Source: Raineyella sp. LH-20
GTDB lineage: Bacteria > Actinomycetota > Actinomycetes > Propionibacteriales > Propionibacteriaceae
Direction of reading: 5' to 3'
Assembly: GCF_033110965.1 (NCBI RefSeq)
Contig: NZ_CP137003.1
Location: 868,001-932,000 of the forward strand
Length of the DNA: 64,000 nucleotides
Shown here: positions 26,115 to 35,218 of the stretch, in pieces
Layout of the letters: each line of letters opens with the position of its first letter
How positions within the stretch are numbered: position 1 is the first letter of the stretch
Program-made: the position numbers and the translations under genes
The notes under the pieces: model-generated
The model's database searches: none
Seen by the model: the letters and a program-made list of their open reading frames with translations, nothing else
Told to the model about the DNA's origin: nothing

Positions 26115-26278
26115 CCGGCCCGGCCGGGGACGGCGGCGGGAGGGCCGTACGGCGCCCCCGGGCACGGGGAGGGGCGAGGTCCACCGGGGGCACCGTACGA
26201 CGTCTCCACCTCACCGCGGTCCGGCGACCCCCTGGGGCGCGCCGTCCGGGGCGGGGATGTTCCTGCCGCCTGCTCGGC

Positions 26279-26992
26279 TCACGATTCCTCCGCGTGCTGC
26301 CCGTAGACGTTCTGGTAGCGGTGCCAGAGCTTGTCGATCATCTCCTGCGGCAGCGGCGCGACCGGTCCCCGCTGCTGCGCGATGCTGACCGTACGGGCCA
26401 CCTCCTCGCACATCACTGCGGCCTTGACCGCGTCGCGGCCGTCGGAGCCGATGGTGAACGGCCCGTGCTGGGCCATCAACACGGCCCGGGAGCGGTGACC
26501 GGTGAGGGTCTCGACGATGCCCTGGCCGATCGAGTCGTCCCCGATGATCGCCAGCGGCCCGATCGGGATCGGCCCGCCGAACTCGTCGGCCACCATGGTC
26601 AGGATGCAGGGGATCTCCTGGCCGCGAGCGGCGTACGCGGTGGCGTACGCCGAATGGGTGTGCACCACGCCGCCCACCTCGGGCATGTGGCGATAGACGT
26701 ACGCGTGGGCGGCGGTGTCGGAGGACGGCCGCAGCCAGGCCGGCGTGCCGTCGTCGATCTTGGCACCGTCGAGGGTGCAGACGACCATCTGTTCGGGGCG
26801 CAGGTCGTCGTACGACACCCCGGACGGCTTGATCACGAACAGGTCGGCGCCGGGGACGCGTTCCGAGACGTTGCCCGCGGTCCAGACGACCAGGCCCCAG
26901 CGGGGCAGTTGGGCGTGCAGGGCGGCCACCCGCTCACGGGTCTCCGCCACGGCGCGGCGGATGTCGTCGGGCAGGGATTCGAGTTGGGTCAT
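26279..26992 (-). CDS. araD: AraD-like L-ribulose-5-phosphate 4-epimerase family enzyme
   Basis: 237-residue class II aldolase/epimerase fold. Visible are GLVVWTAGNVSERVPGADLFVIKPSGVSYDDL, the zinc-site histidine pair in VVHTHSAYATAYAARG, HGPFTIG and a C-terminal HRYQNVYGQ typical of AraD. Substrate would be a ketose 5-phosphate or related phospho-sugar. It is the last gene of the tetritol cluster but is separated from the RpiB-like gene by 326 bp of repeats and strong hairpins, so it may be expressed separately. Known mycobacterial tetritol pathways need no AraD. Confidence 0.9.
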   Translation of the reverse strand: MTQLESLPDDIRRAVAETRERVAALHAQLPRWGLVVWTAGNVSERVPGADLFVIKPSGVSYDDLRPEQMVVCTLDGAKIDDGTPAWLRPSSDTAAHAYVYRHMPEVGGVVHTHSAYATAYAARGQEIPCILTMVADEFGGPIPIGPLAIIGDDSIGQGIVETLTGHRSRAVLMAQHGPFTIGSDGRDAVKAAVMCEEVARTVSIAQQRGPVAPLPQEMIDKLWHRYQNVYGQHAEES

Positions 26993-27091
26993 GGGCGTGG
27001 TTTCCCTCTGTCGTAGGTGATGCCGGTAGGTGCGGCGGTGGTCGCCGGGCCCTCCGGGGGCCGGCCCTGGGCCCGGGCAGTGGGCGAACGT

Positions 27092-27125
27092 CGGGCCGGC
27101 ACCCCGGATCGCGGGTGCCGGCCCG
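27092..27125 (-). terminator. Strong hairpin between rpiB-like and araD-like genes
   Basis: Perfect 13-bp GC arms (CGGGCCGGCACCC and its complement) around an 8-base loop. No T-run follows in either direction, so it is a terminator-like or attenuator-like hairpin typical of high-GC actinobacteria rather than a classical rho-independent terminator. Confidence 0.6.
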
Positions 27126-27161
27126 GTCCTGGGCCCGGTTGGGGGGAGCGGGCTCAGGGTC

Positions 27162-27300
27162 CCGTCCGGCCCGGTGAGGGGCCGGCGGTCGAGGATGCCG
27201 TCCGGCCCGGTGAGGGGCCGGCGGTCGAGGATGCCGTCCGGCCCGGTGAGGGGCCGGCGGTCGAGGATGCCGTCCGGCCCGGTGAGGGGCCGGCGGTCAG
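27162..27300. repeat. 36-bp direct repeat, four contiguous copies, each able to form a hairpin
   Basis: Copies begin at 27162, 27198, 27234 and 27270; the fourth is incomplete at its end. Each contains CCGGCCC and GGGCCGG arms around a six-base loop. The units abut with no spacers, which excludes a CRISPR array. They lie in the 326-bp intergenic stretch 26993-27318, where no gene is visible. Confidence 0.9.
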
Positions 27301-27318
27301 CGGACGGTCAGTCGGCGA

Positions 27319-27795
27319 TCAGCAGTCGTACTCGTTGATCGCGGCGACCTTGGCGGCGGAGTGGGAGGCCTCGTCGAAGGTGTAGCCGAGCCACTCCCGG
27401 GCGAGCCGGCGGGCGAGCTCGATCCCGACCACCCGCTGGCCCATGCACAACACCTGCGCGTTGTTGCTCAGCACCGACCGCTCCACCGAGAACGAGTCGT
27501 GGGCGGTGACCGCCCGCACCCCGTGGACCTTGTTGGCGCTGATCGCCATGCCCAGTCCGGTGCCGCAGATCAGCAGTGCCCGGTCCGCGTCGCCGTCGGC
27601 GACCTTGCGGGCGGCGTTCACCGCGATGTGCGGGTAGTCGGTGTGCCCGTCGGCGTCGACGCCGACGTCGATCACCTCGGCGACCCGCTCGTCGGCCTCC
27701 AGATCGGCCTTGATGCGTTCCTTGTAGTCGAAGCCGGCGTCATCGGCGCCGACCACCACGCGATACTTCTGGGTGATTCCGGACTTCTCGGTCAT
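27319..27795 (-). CDS. RpiB/LacAB-family sugar-phosphate isomerase (tetrose-phosphate isomerase candidate)
   Basis: 158 residues. The RpiB active-site cysteine segment [14 protein letters not shown] (about residues 78-91), the [20 protein letters not shown] helix and C-terminal [23 protein letters not shown] are clear. The usual DHAGF near the N-terminus reads DDAGF, a His-to-Asp change. In mycobacterial tetritol catabolism an RpiB-type enzyme converts D-erythrulose-4-phosphate to D-erythrose-4-phosphate, which suits the neighbours. Its ATG overlaps the kinase stop by 4 bp. Confidence 0.88.
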   Translation of the reverse strand: MTEKSGITQKYRVVVGADDAGFDYKERIKADLEADERVAEVIDVGVDADGHTDYPHIAVNAARKVADGDADRALLICGTGLGMAISANKVHGVRAVTAHDSFSVERSVLSNNAQVLCMGQRVVGIELARRLAREWLGYTFDEASHSAAKVAAINEYDC

Positions 27796-29537
27796 TCCTG
27801 TTCTCCACTTCCTTGCGGGTTCCGATCGGCCAGTACGGTGCCGACCTCCACGGCGCACATCGCCAGGGACGTCGCGCCGGCGTCCGGGGTGCCGACGCTG
27901 CGCTCGGCCAGCGGGCGGGCCCGGCCGACCTTCGGCGACAGCGAGGCGGTGTCCGCGGCGGCCCGCACGGCGACCTGTGCCGCCACGGCCCAGGCGTCGC
28001 TCAGTGCCTGCCCGGCCGTCACCTCCGCGTCGAGCCGGTCGACGAACGGCACCAGGGCGTCGAGCATCGTCTTGTCCCCGACGTGCGCCTTGCCGAGGGT
28101 CAGCATCGAGTCGAGGAACGCCCGTGTCCCGGCCACCGCGTCGGCGGCGCCGTACTGCTCGGCATCGTCCCCGAGGGTGTCCCCGAAGGCCTGCAGCGCC
28201 CTTCCCCACAGTACTCCGGAGGTGCCGCCGGCCTTGCCGGCCCAGGCCTCCCCGGCCGCGTCGAGGACGGACCGTACGCCGCCGCCCGCCGCGGCGGCCG
28301 CGCGTGCGGCCTCCAGGGCGAAGTGGACCCCGCGGACCATCCCGCGGCCGTGGTCACCGTCGCCGGCGACCGCGTCGATCCGGGCCAGTTCTTCCTCCTC
28401 GGCCCGCATCCGGGCGTCGATCGCGGTCAGCGCGTCGACGGCCACGCCGGCGGCCGTCCGGGAGGCCTCGCTGCCCTGGCGTACGTCCCCGTGGGCGGCG
28501 GCGAGCCCGGACAGGTCGCGGGTCGGCGCGTCGCGCCGGTCCACTGCGCCCTTCCGGTAGGCGGGGGTGTCGGCCGGGGCGACCCAGTACGGCTCGAGTT
28601 CGTCGTCGAGGTAGACCAGTGTGAGCGAGATGCCGGCCATGTCGAGGCTGGTGACGAGTTCGCCGACCTCGGGGTCGACCACGGTGTAGCCGCGCTGCGC
28701 CAGCTCGGCCGCGACCGTCTTCCAGACCACGAAGAGCTCTTCGTACTTCGTGGCGCCGAGCCCGTTGAGGATCACCCCGACGCGCTGGGTCGAGTCGGCC
28801 GGCTCCTCCGCCAGCACCCGCTCGAGCAGCAGCAGGCCGAGATCCCGCGCGGAGAGCAGGTCGGTCTCGGCGATCCCGGGCTCCCCGTGGATGCCGAGGC
28901 CGACGCCCATCCGTCCGGCCGGCACGTGGAACAGTTTGTCGGTGGCGCCCGGCATGGTGCAGCCGTCCAGCCCGACACCCATCGTCCGGGTGCGGTCGTT
29001 GGCCTTGGCCGCGAGGCGCTCCACCTCGGCCAGGTCGGCGCCCCGGTCGGCCGCGACGCCGGCGACCTTGAAGACCACGAAGTCACCGGCGATGCCACGA
29101 CGCTTGCGGATCTCCTCCACCGGTGCGCTGGCCACGTCGTCGGTCACGTAGAGGTTGCGGGTCGGGATGCCTTCGGCGATCAACTGCTGCTGGGCGAGGT
29201 CGAAGTTCATCACGTCACCGGCGTAGTTGCCGGTGATGAAGAGCAGGCCGCCGCCGTTCTGCGCGGCCCGGCCGACGTTGCAGGCGTCCTCGGTCGACGG
29301 GGAGGTGAAGATGTTGCCGACGACGGCACCGTCGGCGAATCCGTCGCCGACCACGCCGCAGAAGGCGGGGTAGTGGCCCGAGCCGCCACCGACGACGACC
29401 GCCACCTTGCCCTCCGGGGTCGCCGCCCGGCGGACGACACCGCCGGGGACGGGCAGCACGTAGCGGGAGAAGGCGTCGCAGAAACCGACCAGCGCGTCCT
29501 CCATGAAAGTGTCGGGGTCATTGAACAGATGAGTCAT
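27792..29537 (-). CDS. DAK-family kinase, probable erythrulose kinase (DhaK-DhaL fusion)
   Basis: 581 residues. The N-terminal DhaK domain has [39 protein letters not shown] and the substrate-binding histidine in [10 protein letters not shown]. The C-terminal DhaL domain has the nucleotide/Mg segment GDGDHGRGM and GGTSGVLWG. This is the ATP-dependent dihydroxyacetone kinase layout; with an EltD-type dehydrogenase and RpiB in the same operon it most resembles the D-/L-erythrulose kinases (DerK/LerK) of Mycobacterium. Which enantiomer is used cannot be read directly. Confidence 0.88.
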   Translation of the reverse strand: MTHLFNDPDTFMEDALVGFCDAFSRYVLPVPGGVVRRAATPEGKVAVVVGGGSGHYPAFCGVVGDGFADGAVVGNIFTSPSTEDACNVGRAAQNGGGLLFITGNYAGDVMNFDLAQQQLIAEGIPTRNLYVTDDVASAPVEEIRKRRGIAGDFVVFKVAGVAADRGADLAEVERLAAKANDRTRTMGVGLDGCTMPGATDKLFHVPAGRMGVGLGIHGEPGIAETDLLSARDLGLLLLERVLAEEPADSTQRVGVILNGLGATKYEELFVVWKTVAAELAQRGYTVVDPEVGELVTSLDMAGISLTLVYLDDELEPYWVAPADTPAYRKGAVDRRDAPTRDLSGLAAAHGDVRQGSEASRTAAGVAVDALTAIDARMRAEEEELARIDAVAGDGDHGRGMVRGVHFALEAARAAAAAGGGVRSVLDAAGEAWAGKAGGTSGVLWGRALQAFGDTLGDDAEQYGAADAVAGTRAFLDSMLTLGKAHVGDKTMLDALVPFVDRLDAEVTAGQALSDAWAVAAQVAVRAAADTASLSPKVGRARPLAERSVGTPDAGATSLAMCAVEVGTVLADRNPQGSGEQE

Positions 29538-29637
29538 GGCGCGTCCTTTCGTCGCTGCTCATCGCGAGCGTTCCGGCCCCGGTGGCCATCGGCCCGGCGA
29601 TCGGCCGGGCACCGGTGACCACCGGGCCGTGGGAGGG

Positions 29638-30759
29638 TCAGCGGATGCGGTCGCCGCTGTCCTTGTCGAACAGGTAGATGCGATCCGGCGACGCGGTGAA
29701 GGTCACCGAGGCGCCGGGGCTGAGCTGCAGGTCGGCCGGGGTCTGGACGACCAGCGGCTTCTCCGGCACCCCCGGATGGTTGACCAGCGCGATGCCGTGT
29801 TCCAGCAGGTCCTCGTAGACGAAGACGGATCCGGTCAGCCCCCTGGTCACGCCCTTGCCGTGGCAGTCCTGCGGGCGCAGGCCGACCATCACCTGGGCGC
29901 CGTCGGTGGCGGTGCGGGCGGCGACTTCGAGGACGTCGGTGCCGACCCGGATCAGGGTCCGCTCGCCGTCCTTGACCACCGTCGCCGGGAAGAGGTTGAT
30001 GCTCGGTTCACCGACGAAGTCCGCGACGAAGATGTTCGCCGGATCGTCGAAGATCTCGTCCGGGGTGCCGTACTGCTGGATGATGCCGTTGTTCATCACG
30101 GCCATCCGGTCCGACAGCGTCATCGCCTCCAACTGGTCGTGGGTGACGACGATGGTGGTGTAGCCGAACTGTCGCTGCAGCAGCTTCAGCTCGCGCCGCA
30201 CCCGCTGGCGCGCCGCGGCATCCAGGTGGCCCAGCGGCTCGTCGAGCAGCAGCACCGGGGGCTTGCGGATCAGCGCCCGGGCCAGCGCCACGCGCTGCTT
30301 CTGGCCGCTGGACAGCGAGGCCGGCCGCAGGGGAAGCATGTCGCGCATCTCCAGGCGGTCCGCCAGCTCGTCGACGACCTTGTCCGGGTCGGCCACCCGC
30401 TTGCCGGCCTTCAGCCCGTACGACAGGTTCTCCCGTACGTTCAGCGGGGGGTAGAGGGCGTAGCTCTCGAAGCCCACGCCGACGTTCCGCTTGCTCGGCG
30501 GCAGGTCGTTGACCCGGGTCTCGCCGATGAACACGTCGCCGGAGGTGATGGTCTCCAGCCCCGCGACCATCCGCAGGGTGGTCGTCTTGCCGCAGCCCGA
30601 CGGGCCGAGCAGGGTGATCAGCTCACCGGGCTCGATGTCGAGGTTCATGCTCTTGACGGCCTCGACGCCCTTCTTGCCGGTGCGGTAGACCTTGCGGACG
30701 TTGCGGATCCGCAGCGGCAGTGCGTCGCCGCCGCGCAGTTCCTCGACCTTGACACTCAT
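29638..30759 (-). CDS. ABC importer ATPase, second of a pair (tetritol cluster)
   Basis: 373 residues of the MalK/UgpC class. Walker A GPSGCGKTTT, Walker B VLLLDEP, H-loop VVTHDQLEA and a C-terminal TOBE-type regulatory part (VMVGLRPQDC). Two motifs deviate: the Q-loop reads GFESYALYPP with Glu in place of Gln, and the signature is LSSGQKQ rather than LSGGQQQ. The gene overlaps the first ATPase gene by 4 bp; the two proteins probably form a heterodimer. Confidence 0.9.
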   Translation of the reverse strand: MSVKVEELRGGDALPLRIRNVRKVYRTGKKGVEAVKSMNLDIEPGELITLLGPSGCGKTTTLRMVAGLETITSGDVFIGETRVNDLPPSKRNVGVGFESYALYPPLNVRENLSYGLKAGKRVADPDKVVDELADRLEMRDMLPLRPASLSSGQKQRVALARALIRKPPVLLLDEPLGHLDAAARQRVRRELKLLQRQFGYTTIVVTHDQLEAMTLSDRMAVMNNGIIQQYGTPDEIFDDPANIFVADFVGEPSINLFPATVVKDGERTLIRVGTDVLEVAARTATDGAQVMVGLRPQDCHGKGVTRGLTGSVFVYEDLLEHGIALVNHPGVPEKPLVVQTPADLQLSPGASVTFTASPDRIYLFDKDSGDRIR

Positions 30760-31916
30760 TGGCCCAGCTCCTCTTCGAGTTCCTCCGGCAGCGGGGCCGC
30801 ACCGCGTCCGACGGCGGACCCCAGCCGTGCCGTGTGCTCGCCCGGCTCTCCGCCGTCGAACAGGTGGACGTTGGGCAGGTGGATGTCCAGTTCGATCTCC
30901 TGGCCCTCCACGTGCGACGCGTCCGCCCGATCGATGACGATCAGGTGGCCGTCGCCCACCTCGATGTCGAGTTCGACGTCGCGGCCGAGGCGCTGCGCCA
31001 GCCGGATCCGGCCGATCACCCGCAGCCAGCCGCCGTCGTGCACCTCCCGGTGCACGATCAGTTCGCTGGGCCGCATGCCGACGCGGACCTCCTTGCCTTC
31101 GGCCAGTTCGAGGTCGGCAGGTGCCGGGAACTCCAGGGCACCGCCCAGGGCCCGGACCTTCCCGCCGCGGACGACACCGTCGACCAGGTTGATCTCCGGC
31201 TGTCCGACGGCCCGCGCGACGAACGTGTCGAGGGGCGAACGCCAGATCTCGGCGGGGGTGCCGATCTGGACGAACTCGCCCTTGCGCAGCACGGCGATGC
31301 GGTCGGCCAGCGCCAACGCCTCCTGGTAGTCGTGGGTGACGTACAGGGTGGTGGTGTTGGACCGCGACGCGATCGACTTCAGCTCGGCGCGCATCGAGGC
31401 GCGGAGCTTGGCGTCCAGGTGGGACAACGGCTCGTCCAGCAGGTAGATGTCGGCGGGCCGGACCAGCACCCGCCCGAGGGCGGTGCGCTGGCGCTGGCCG
31501 TTGGACAGTTCCTTCGGCAGCCGGTCGAGCAGGTGGTCGATGCCCAGCGTCTTGGTGACGTCGGCGATCCGCTGGTTCCGCTCGGCCTCGTCGTAGTGTC
31601 GATGGCGGCCCGACTTCAGCGGCGAGGCGAGGTTGTCCTTCACCGTCTTCTGCGGGTAGAGCGCGTAGCTCTCGAACGCCATGGCGACGTTGCGGTGGTA
31701 GGGCTCGACCTGGGTCATGTCGACCCCGGCGATCTCCACGCTGCCCTCGTCGATCTCGACCAGGCCGGCGATCGCCTTCAGGGTGGTCGTCTTGCCGGCG
31801 CCGGACGGGCCGAGGATCACGAAGAACTCACCGTCACGTACGTCGATTCCCAGGTGGTCGATCGCCGTGGTCTCGCCGTACTTCTTGGTCAGGTTGCGGA
31901 CCTTGAGGGTGCCCAT
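30756..31916 (-). CDS. ABC importer ATPase, first of a pair (tetritol cluster)
   Basis: 386 residues. Walker A GPSGAGKTTT, Q-loop AFESYALYPQ with the same Gln-to-Glu change as its partner, signature LSNGQRQ, Walker B IYLLDEP, H-loop YVTHDYQEA and a C-terminal TOBE region. Start at 31916 shares one base with the upstream permease stop (TGATG). A two-ATPase arrangement occurs in some polyol and glycerol importers. Confidence 0.9.
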   Translation of the reverse strand: MGTLKVRNLTKKYGETTAIDHLGIDVRDGEFFVILGPSGAGKTTTLKAIAGLVEIDEGSVEIAGVDMTQVEPYHRNVAMAFESYALYPQKTVKDNLASPLKSGRHRHYDEAERNQRIADVTKTLGIDHLLDRLPKELSNGQRQRTALGRVLVRPADIYLLDEPLSHLDAKLRASMRAELKSIASRSNTTTLYVTHDYQEALALADRIAVLRKGEFVQIGTPAEIWRSPLDTFVARAVGQPEINLVDGVVRGGKVRALGGALEFPAPADLELAEGKEVRVGMRPSELIVHREVHDGGWLRVIGRIRLAQRLGRDVELDIEVGDGHLIVIDRADASHVEGQEIELDIHLPNVHLFDGGEPGEHTARLGSAVGRGAAPLPEELEEELGQ

Positions 31917-32779
31917 CAGCCCTTCACCGCCCCGAAGCTCAGGCCCTGGACGAGGTAGCGCTGGATCGTCAGGGCGAGGATGAGTGGTGGCAGCGCGCCC
32001 ACCACACCGGCCGCAGCCGTCAGGTTGTAGTACGCCTGGCCGCCGCCACCGAGGAACTTGGTGATGGCCACCGTGACCGAGCCGGAGTTGGTCAGGATCA
32101 GCGGGAACATGTAGTTGTTCCAGGCGAAGATGAACGCCAGCAGGGCCGAGGCGGCGATGCCGGGACGGACCAGCGGCAGCGCCACCATGGTGAACGCCCG
32201 CTTGCGCGAGTAGCCGTCCAGCAGCGCGGCCTGCTCCAGGTCCTCGGGGAGATCCTCGAAGTACGACCGGAGGATCCACACCACCAGCGGCATCGTCACC
32301 AGCTGCAGCACCCAGATCATGCCGACCGTGGTGTCGAACAGTCCGAGGCCGTTGTAGATGACGAACAGCGGGACGATGACCATCAGCTCGGGGGCGAAGC
32401 GGAAGCTCAGCAGGTTGAACATCAGGCTGTCCGACCCGCGGAACTTCCACCGACCGGCAGCGTACGCGGCCGGGATGCCGACCACCAGTGACACCAGGAC
32501 GGCGCCGACGCAGTTGATCGTGCTGGAGATCAGGGCGGCCTTGAAGTCGACGCTGGTCAGCAGCGTGCCGCGCTCCGAGAGGACCGTGACGAAGTTCTCC
32601 AGGGTCGGGGAGAACTTGAAGTAGGTGGTGGTCTGCTCGGCCGGCGTCTTCAGGGCGAGCATCACCATCCAGACGATGGGGAACAGGCTGAAGACGAACC
32701 ACGCCAGGATGGCGACGTCGCCGAGGATCGCCGGGGCGGTGAACCGCTTCTGTCCCGGCATCATCTCCTTGCGAGCCAT
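31916..32779 (-). CDS. ABC sugar/polyol permease, MalG type
   Basis: 287 residues, six predicted membrane helices. The EAA loop is visible (EDLEQAALLDGYSRKRAFTMVALPLVRPGIAAS) and the C-terminus ends QGLSFGAVKG, as in MalG-type permeases. It starts one base after the first permease gene and overlaps the ATPase gene by one base. Confidence 0.92.
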   Translation of the reverse strand: MARKEMMPGQKRFTAPAILGDVAILAWFVFSLFPIVWMVMLALKTPAEQTTTYFKFSPTLENFVTVLSERGTLLTSVDFKAALISSTINCVGAVLVSLVVGIPAAYAAGRWKFRGSDSLMFNLLSFRFAPELMVIVPLFVIYNGLGLFDTTVGMIWVLQLVTMPLVVWILRSYFEDLPEDLEQAALLDGYSRKRAFTMVALPLVRPGIAASALLAFIFAWNNYMFPLILTNSGSVTVAITKFLGGGGQAYYNLTAAAGVVGALPPLILALTIQRYLVQGLSFGAVKG

Positions 32780-32780
32780 C

Positions 32781-33734
32781 TCACGCCTCCGATCCGGCAG
32801 CGCGGGCCTGGGCCCGGCCCAGCAGCTTCACCAGCTGCTGAGCGGTGAGGTACACGATGATCCAGAGGATGAACATGTACGTGGCGCCGCCCGAGTAGTT
32901 GAAGTTGATGATCGAGTTGATGTACGCGTTCACCTGCAGGGTGCTGGTCGCGTGACCGGGACCGCCCTGGGTCAGCACGTAGACGATGTCGAACACCTTC
33001 AGGCAGTCCATGAACCGGAAGATGACGGCGACCAGGATGTACGGCCACATCATCGGCAGCATCAGCCGACGGAACATGTAGAACCAGCCGGCGCCGTCGA
33101 CCGCGGACGCCTCGAACGGCTCCTTCGGCAGGGACCGTACGCCGGCGAGGACGAGGATCGCGACGAACGGCGTGTAGATCCAGGCGTCGACCATGATGAT
33201 CGACCACAGCGCCCGTCCCTCGCTGAGGAAGTCGAACGTCGAGCCCAGGTGGAAGATGTGGTTCAGGATGCCGAACTGCGGGTTGAACATCAGCTTCCAG
33301 ATCACACCGGCGATCACCGGGGCGATCATCAGCGGCAGGATGAGGACCTTCTCGAAGATCTTCCCGATCAGGCTGGAGCGGTTGAGCAGCAGCGCGATGA
33401 TCACGCCGAGGACGGTCTCCAGCACCGTCGCCACGATCGCGAAGACGAGGGTGGTGCGGACCGAGCCCCAGAAGAGCGGCTCGGTGAAGACCTGGAGGTA
33501 GTTGGACAGGCCGATGAAGTGGACGTTCCCCTCGGTCGCCCGGTAGTTGAGGAACGTGTAACCGACGCCCTGGACGAACGGATACAGGATGCCGATCAGG
33601 ATGACGGTGGCGGGGATCGAGAGGATGTAGGGGCGCCACTTGCGTCTGGCAGGCGACACGGTCGGGGCCTGGCGGCCACCGACCGTGTCGTCCGCACTGC
33701 GCATCGCCCCGTGCTGGCGAGTGCTCATGTGCAA
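32781..33734 (-). CDS. ABC sugar/polyol permease, MalF type
   Basis: Up to 317 residues with six helices and the EAA loop EPFEASAVDGAGWFYMFRRLMLP. Two starts are possible: TTG at 33734 with GGAAGG seven bases upstream, or ATG at 33728 with a less favourable 13-base spacing. I give the TTG start on spacing grounds. Confidence 0.88.
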   Translation of the reverse strand: MHMSTRQHGAMRSADDTVGGRQAPTVSPARRKWRPYILSIPATVILIGILYPFVQGVGYTFLNYRATEGNVHFIGLSNYLQVFTEPLFWGSVRTTLVFAIVATVLETVLGVIIALLLNRSSLIGKIFEKVLILPLMIAPVIAGVIWKLMFNPQFGILNHIFHLGSTFDFLSEGRALWSIIMVDAWIYTPFVAILVLAGVRSLPKEPFEASAVDGAGWFYMFRRLMLPMMWPYILVAVIFRFMDCLKVFDIVYVLTQGGPGHATSTLQVNAYINSIINFNYSGGATYMFILWIIVYLTAQQLVKLLGRAQARAAGSEA

Positions 33735-33774
33735 CGAAGGACCTTCCGATGCGGATAACGGCTGACGGCCGAGG

Positions 33775-35178
33775 TCAGCTGTTCACCTTGTTCGTGTTGG
33801 AGGTGGCGAGGGCGTCGAGGGTCGTCTTGGCGTCGGCGCCGCCGTAGATGCTCTGCACCGCCACGGCCCAGTCCTCGGTGGTCTCGAGGAAGCGGGTCTG
33901 CGGGGTGAAGAGCACCTTCGCCTCCGGCACCTGGGCCTCGAACGCCTCGAGGTAGCCCGGGAAACCGCCCAGCGTCTGCTTGAAGGTCCCGTTGAACACC
34001 GACTGGCGCACCGGGTCGGCGAACGCACCCGACTGCACGGCCTTGTTCATGGCGTCCTTGCCGGCCGCCCACTGCATGAACAGCCACGCCGCGAGCTTGT
34101 TCTTCGACTTGGAGTTCATGCCCCAGCACCAGGTCCACAGGTTGGTGGCCATGCTGCCGCCCGGGCCGGCGGGGCCCGGGTGCCAGGCGATCTGACCGGC
34201 CATCTTCGAGGCACCCTTGACGTTCTTGGGGTACGTCGCCGAGTCGGCGTCGTACACCATCATCGCCTTGCCGTCACCGAGGTCACCGGTGCAGTTCGGG
34301 TACTCGTACGTGGTCCAGGAGGTCGGGCCCGCCTTCTTGGCGAGGTCCGCCCACTTCTTGGTGAAGTCGACCGCGACCTGGGAGTTCATCGCCGCGGTGA
34401 GCTTGCCGTCCTTGACCTCGTAGTCCTTGCCGCCCTCGCGGGCCAGCTGGGTCATGAAGCCGGGGTGGATCGTGGCCCACGACTTGGAGCCGCGGAACGC
34501 GATGCCGTACCGGTCGTTCCCACGGTCGGTGAGGTCGATCGCCAACTGGATGAGGTTGTCGAAGGTCTCCGCGGGCTTGATGCCCTTCTGGTCGAAGACC
34601 GTCTTGTTGTACGCGATGTTGTTGAGCTCGAAGCCCCACGGCAGGGCGTACGTGCCGCCGGTGCCGGCCGCGTCGCCGAGCTTGAAGTCCCACTTCATCG
34701 ACGTACGCAGACCTTCGAAGAAGTCCGGGTAGTCGAACTCGGCGCCCGTGGCCGCCGTGTTGTTGATCCACGGGTCCAGGTCCTCCAGCCAGCCGGGCGG
34801 GCCGTACTGCCACACCCAGTAGGCGCCCATCATGAAGGCGTCGTGGGTGGCGCTGCCGCCGGCCAGCTCGGTGTTCAGCTTGGTGTAGTAGTCCGCCTCG
34901 GGGACCAGATCGGCGACGACCTCGATCCCGGTCAGGTCGGTGAACTCCTTGAACAGCGGCTGGTAGGTCTGCTGGTAGACGTGCGGGGTCTGCAGGACCT
35001 TGAGCGTGGTGCCCTTGGCCTTCTTCCAGTCGAACGACCCGGTGACGGCGTTGGAGCCGTTGTTGGTCGAGCTCTGGCCGGGGCCGACGCAGGCGGCCAG
35101 GAGGGGGGCTGTGGCGGCCAGGCCGAGTCCCTGCAGGAGGCGGCGACGGCTCATCGGCTCGGTGAACGGTGAATTCAT
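33775..35178 (-). CDS. Extracellular substrate-binding lipoprotein of the tetritol ABC importer
   Basis: 467-residue family 1 solute-binding protein. The N-terminal SRRRLLQGLGLAATAPLLAAC ends in a lipobox (LAAC), with an Arg-rich n-region. The mature protein has the cluster 1 fold with many aromatic residues (YWVWQYGPPGW, LWTWCWG), consistent with sugar or polyol binding. An alternative in-frame ATG at 35154 would give a shorter signal. First importer gene after the dehydrogenase; co-transcribed with the permeases. Confidence 0.9.
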   Translation of the reverse strand: MNSPFTEPMSRRRLLQGLGLAATAPLLAACVGPGQSSTNNGSNAVTGSFDWKKAKGTTLKVLQTPHVYQQTYQPLFKEFTDLTGIEVVADLVPEADYYTKLNTELAGGSATHDAFMMGAYWVWQYGPPGWLEDLDPWINNTAATGAEFDYPDFFEGLRTSMKWDFKLGDAAGTGGTYALPWGFELNNIAYNKTVFDQKGIKPAETFDNLIQLAIDLTDRGNDRYGIAFRGSKSWATIHPGFMTQLAREGGKDYEVKDGKLTAAMNSQVAVDFTKKWADLAKKAGPTSWTTYEYPNCTGDLGDGKAMMVYDADSATYPKNVKGASKMAGQIAWHPGPAGPGGSMATNLWTWCWGMNSKSKNKLAAWLFMQWAAGKDAMNKAVQSGAFADPVRQSVFNGTFKQTLGGFPGYLEAFEAQVPEAKVLFTPQTRFLETTEDWAVAVQSIYGGADAKTTLDALATSNTNKVNS

Positions 35179-35218
35179 GGTGTTGTCCTCGACTTCGTTG
35201 TCAGAACCGGGGGGCGTT

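Larger units (their letters stand above)
25978..26278. other. 301-bp regulatory region upstream of the permease/carboxylase operon
   Basis: Separates the operon from the araD-like gene. It contains the TetR-like palindrome nearest the gene, then GlnR-like half-sites, then a GC-rich stretch toward 26278. I found no guanidine-I (ykkC) riboswitch core in the leftward transcript and no protein-coding signal. Confidence 0.6.

Noticed and set aside
25978-26278. Guanidine-I (ykkC) riboswitch before the carboxylase operon
   Set aside because: The leftward strand lacks the conserved core words of that riboswitch; only GlnR-like boxes and a palindrome were found.
27162-27300. 36-bp repeats of CRISPR-like length
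   Set aside because: Units abut directly without spacers; they are tandem hairpin repeats.
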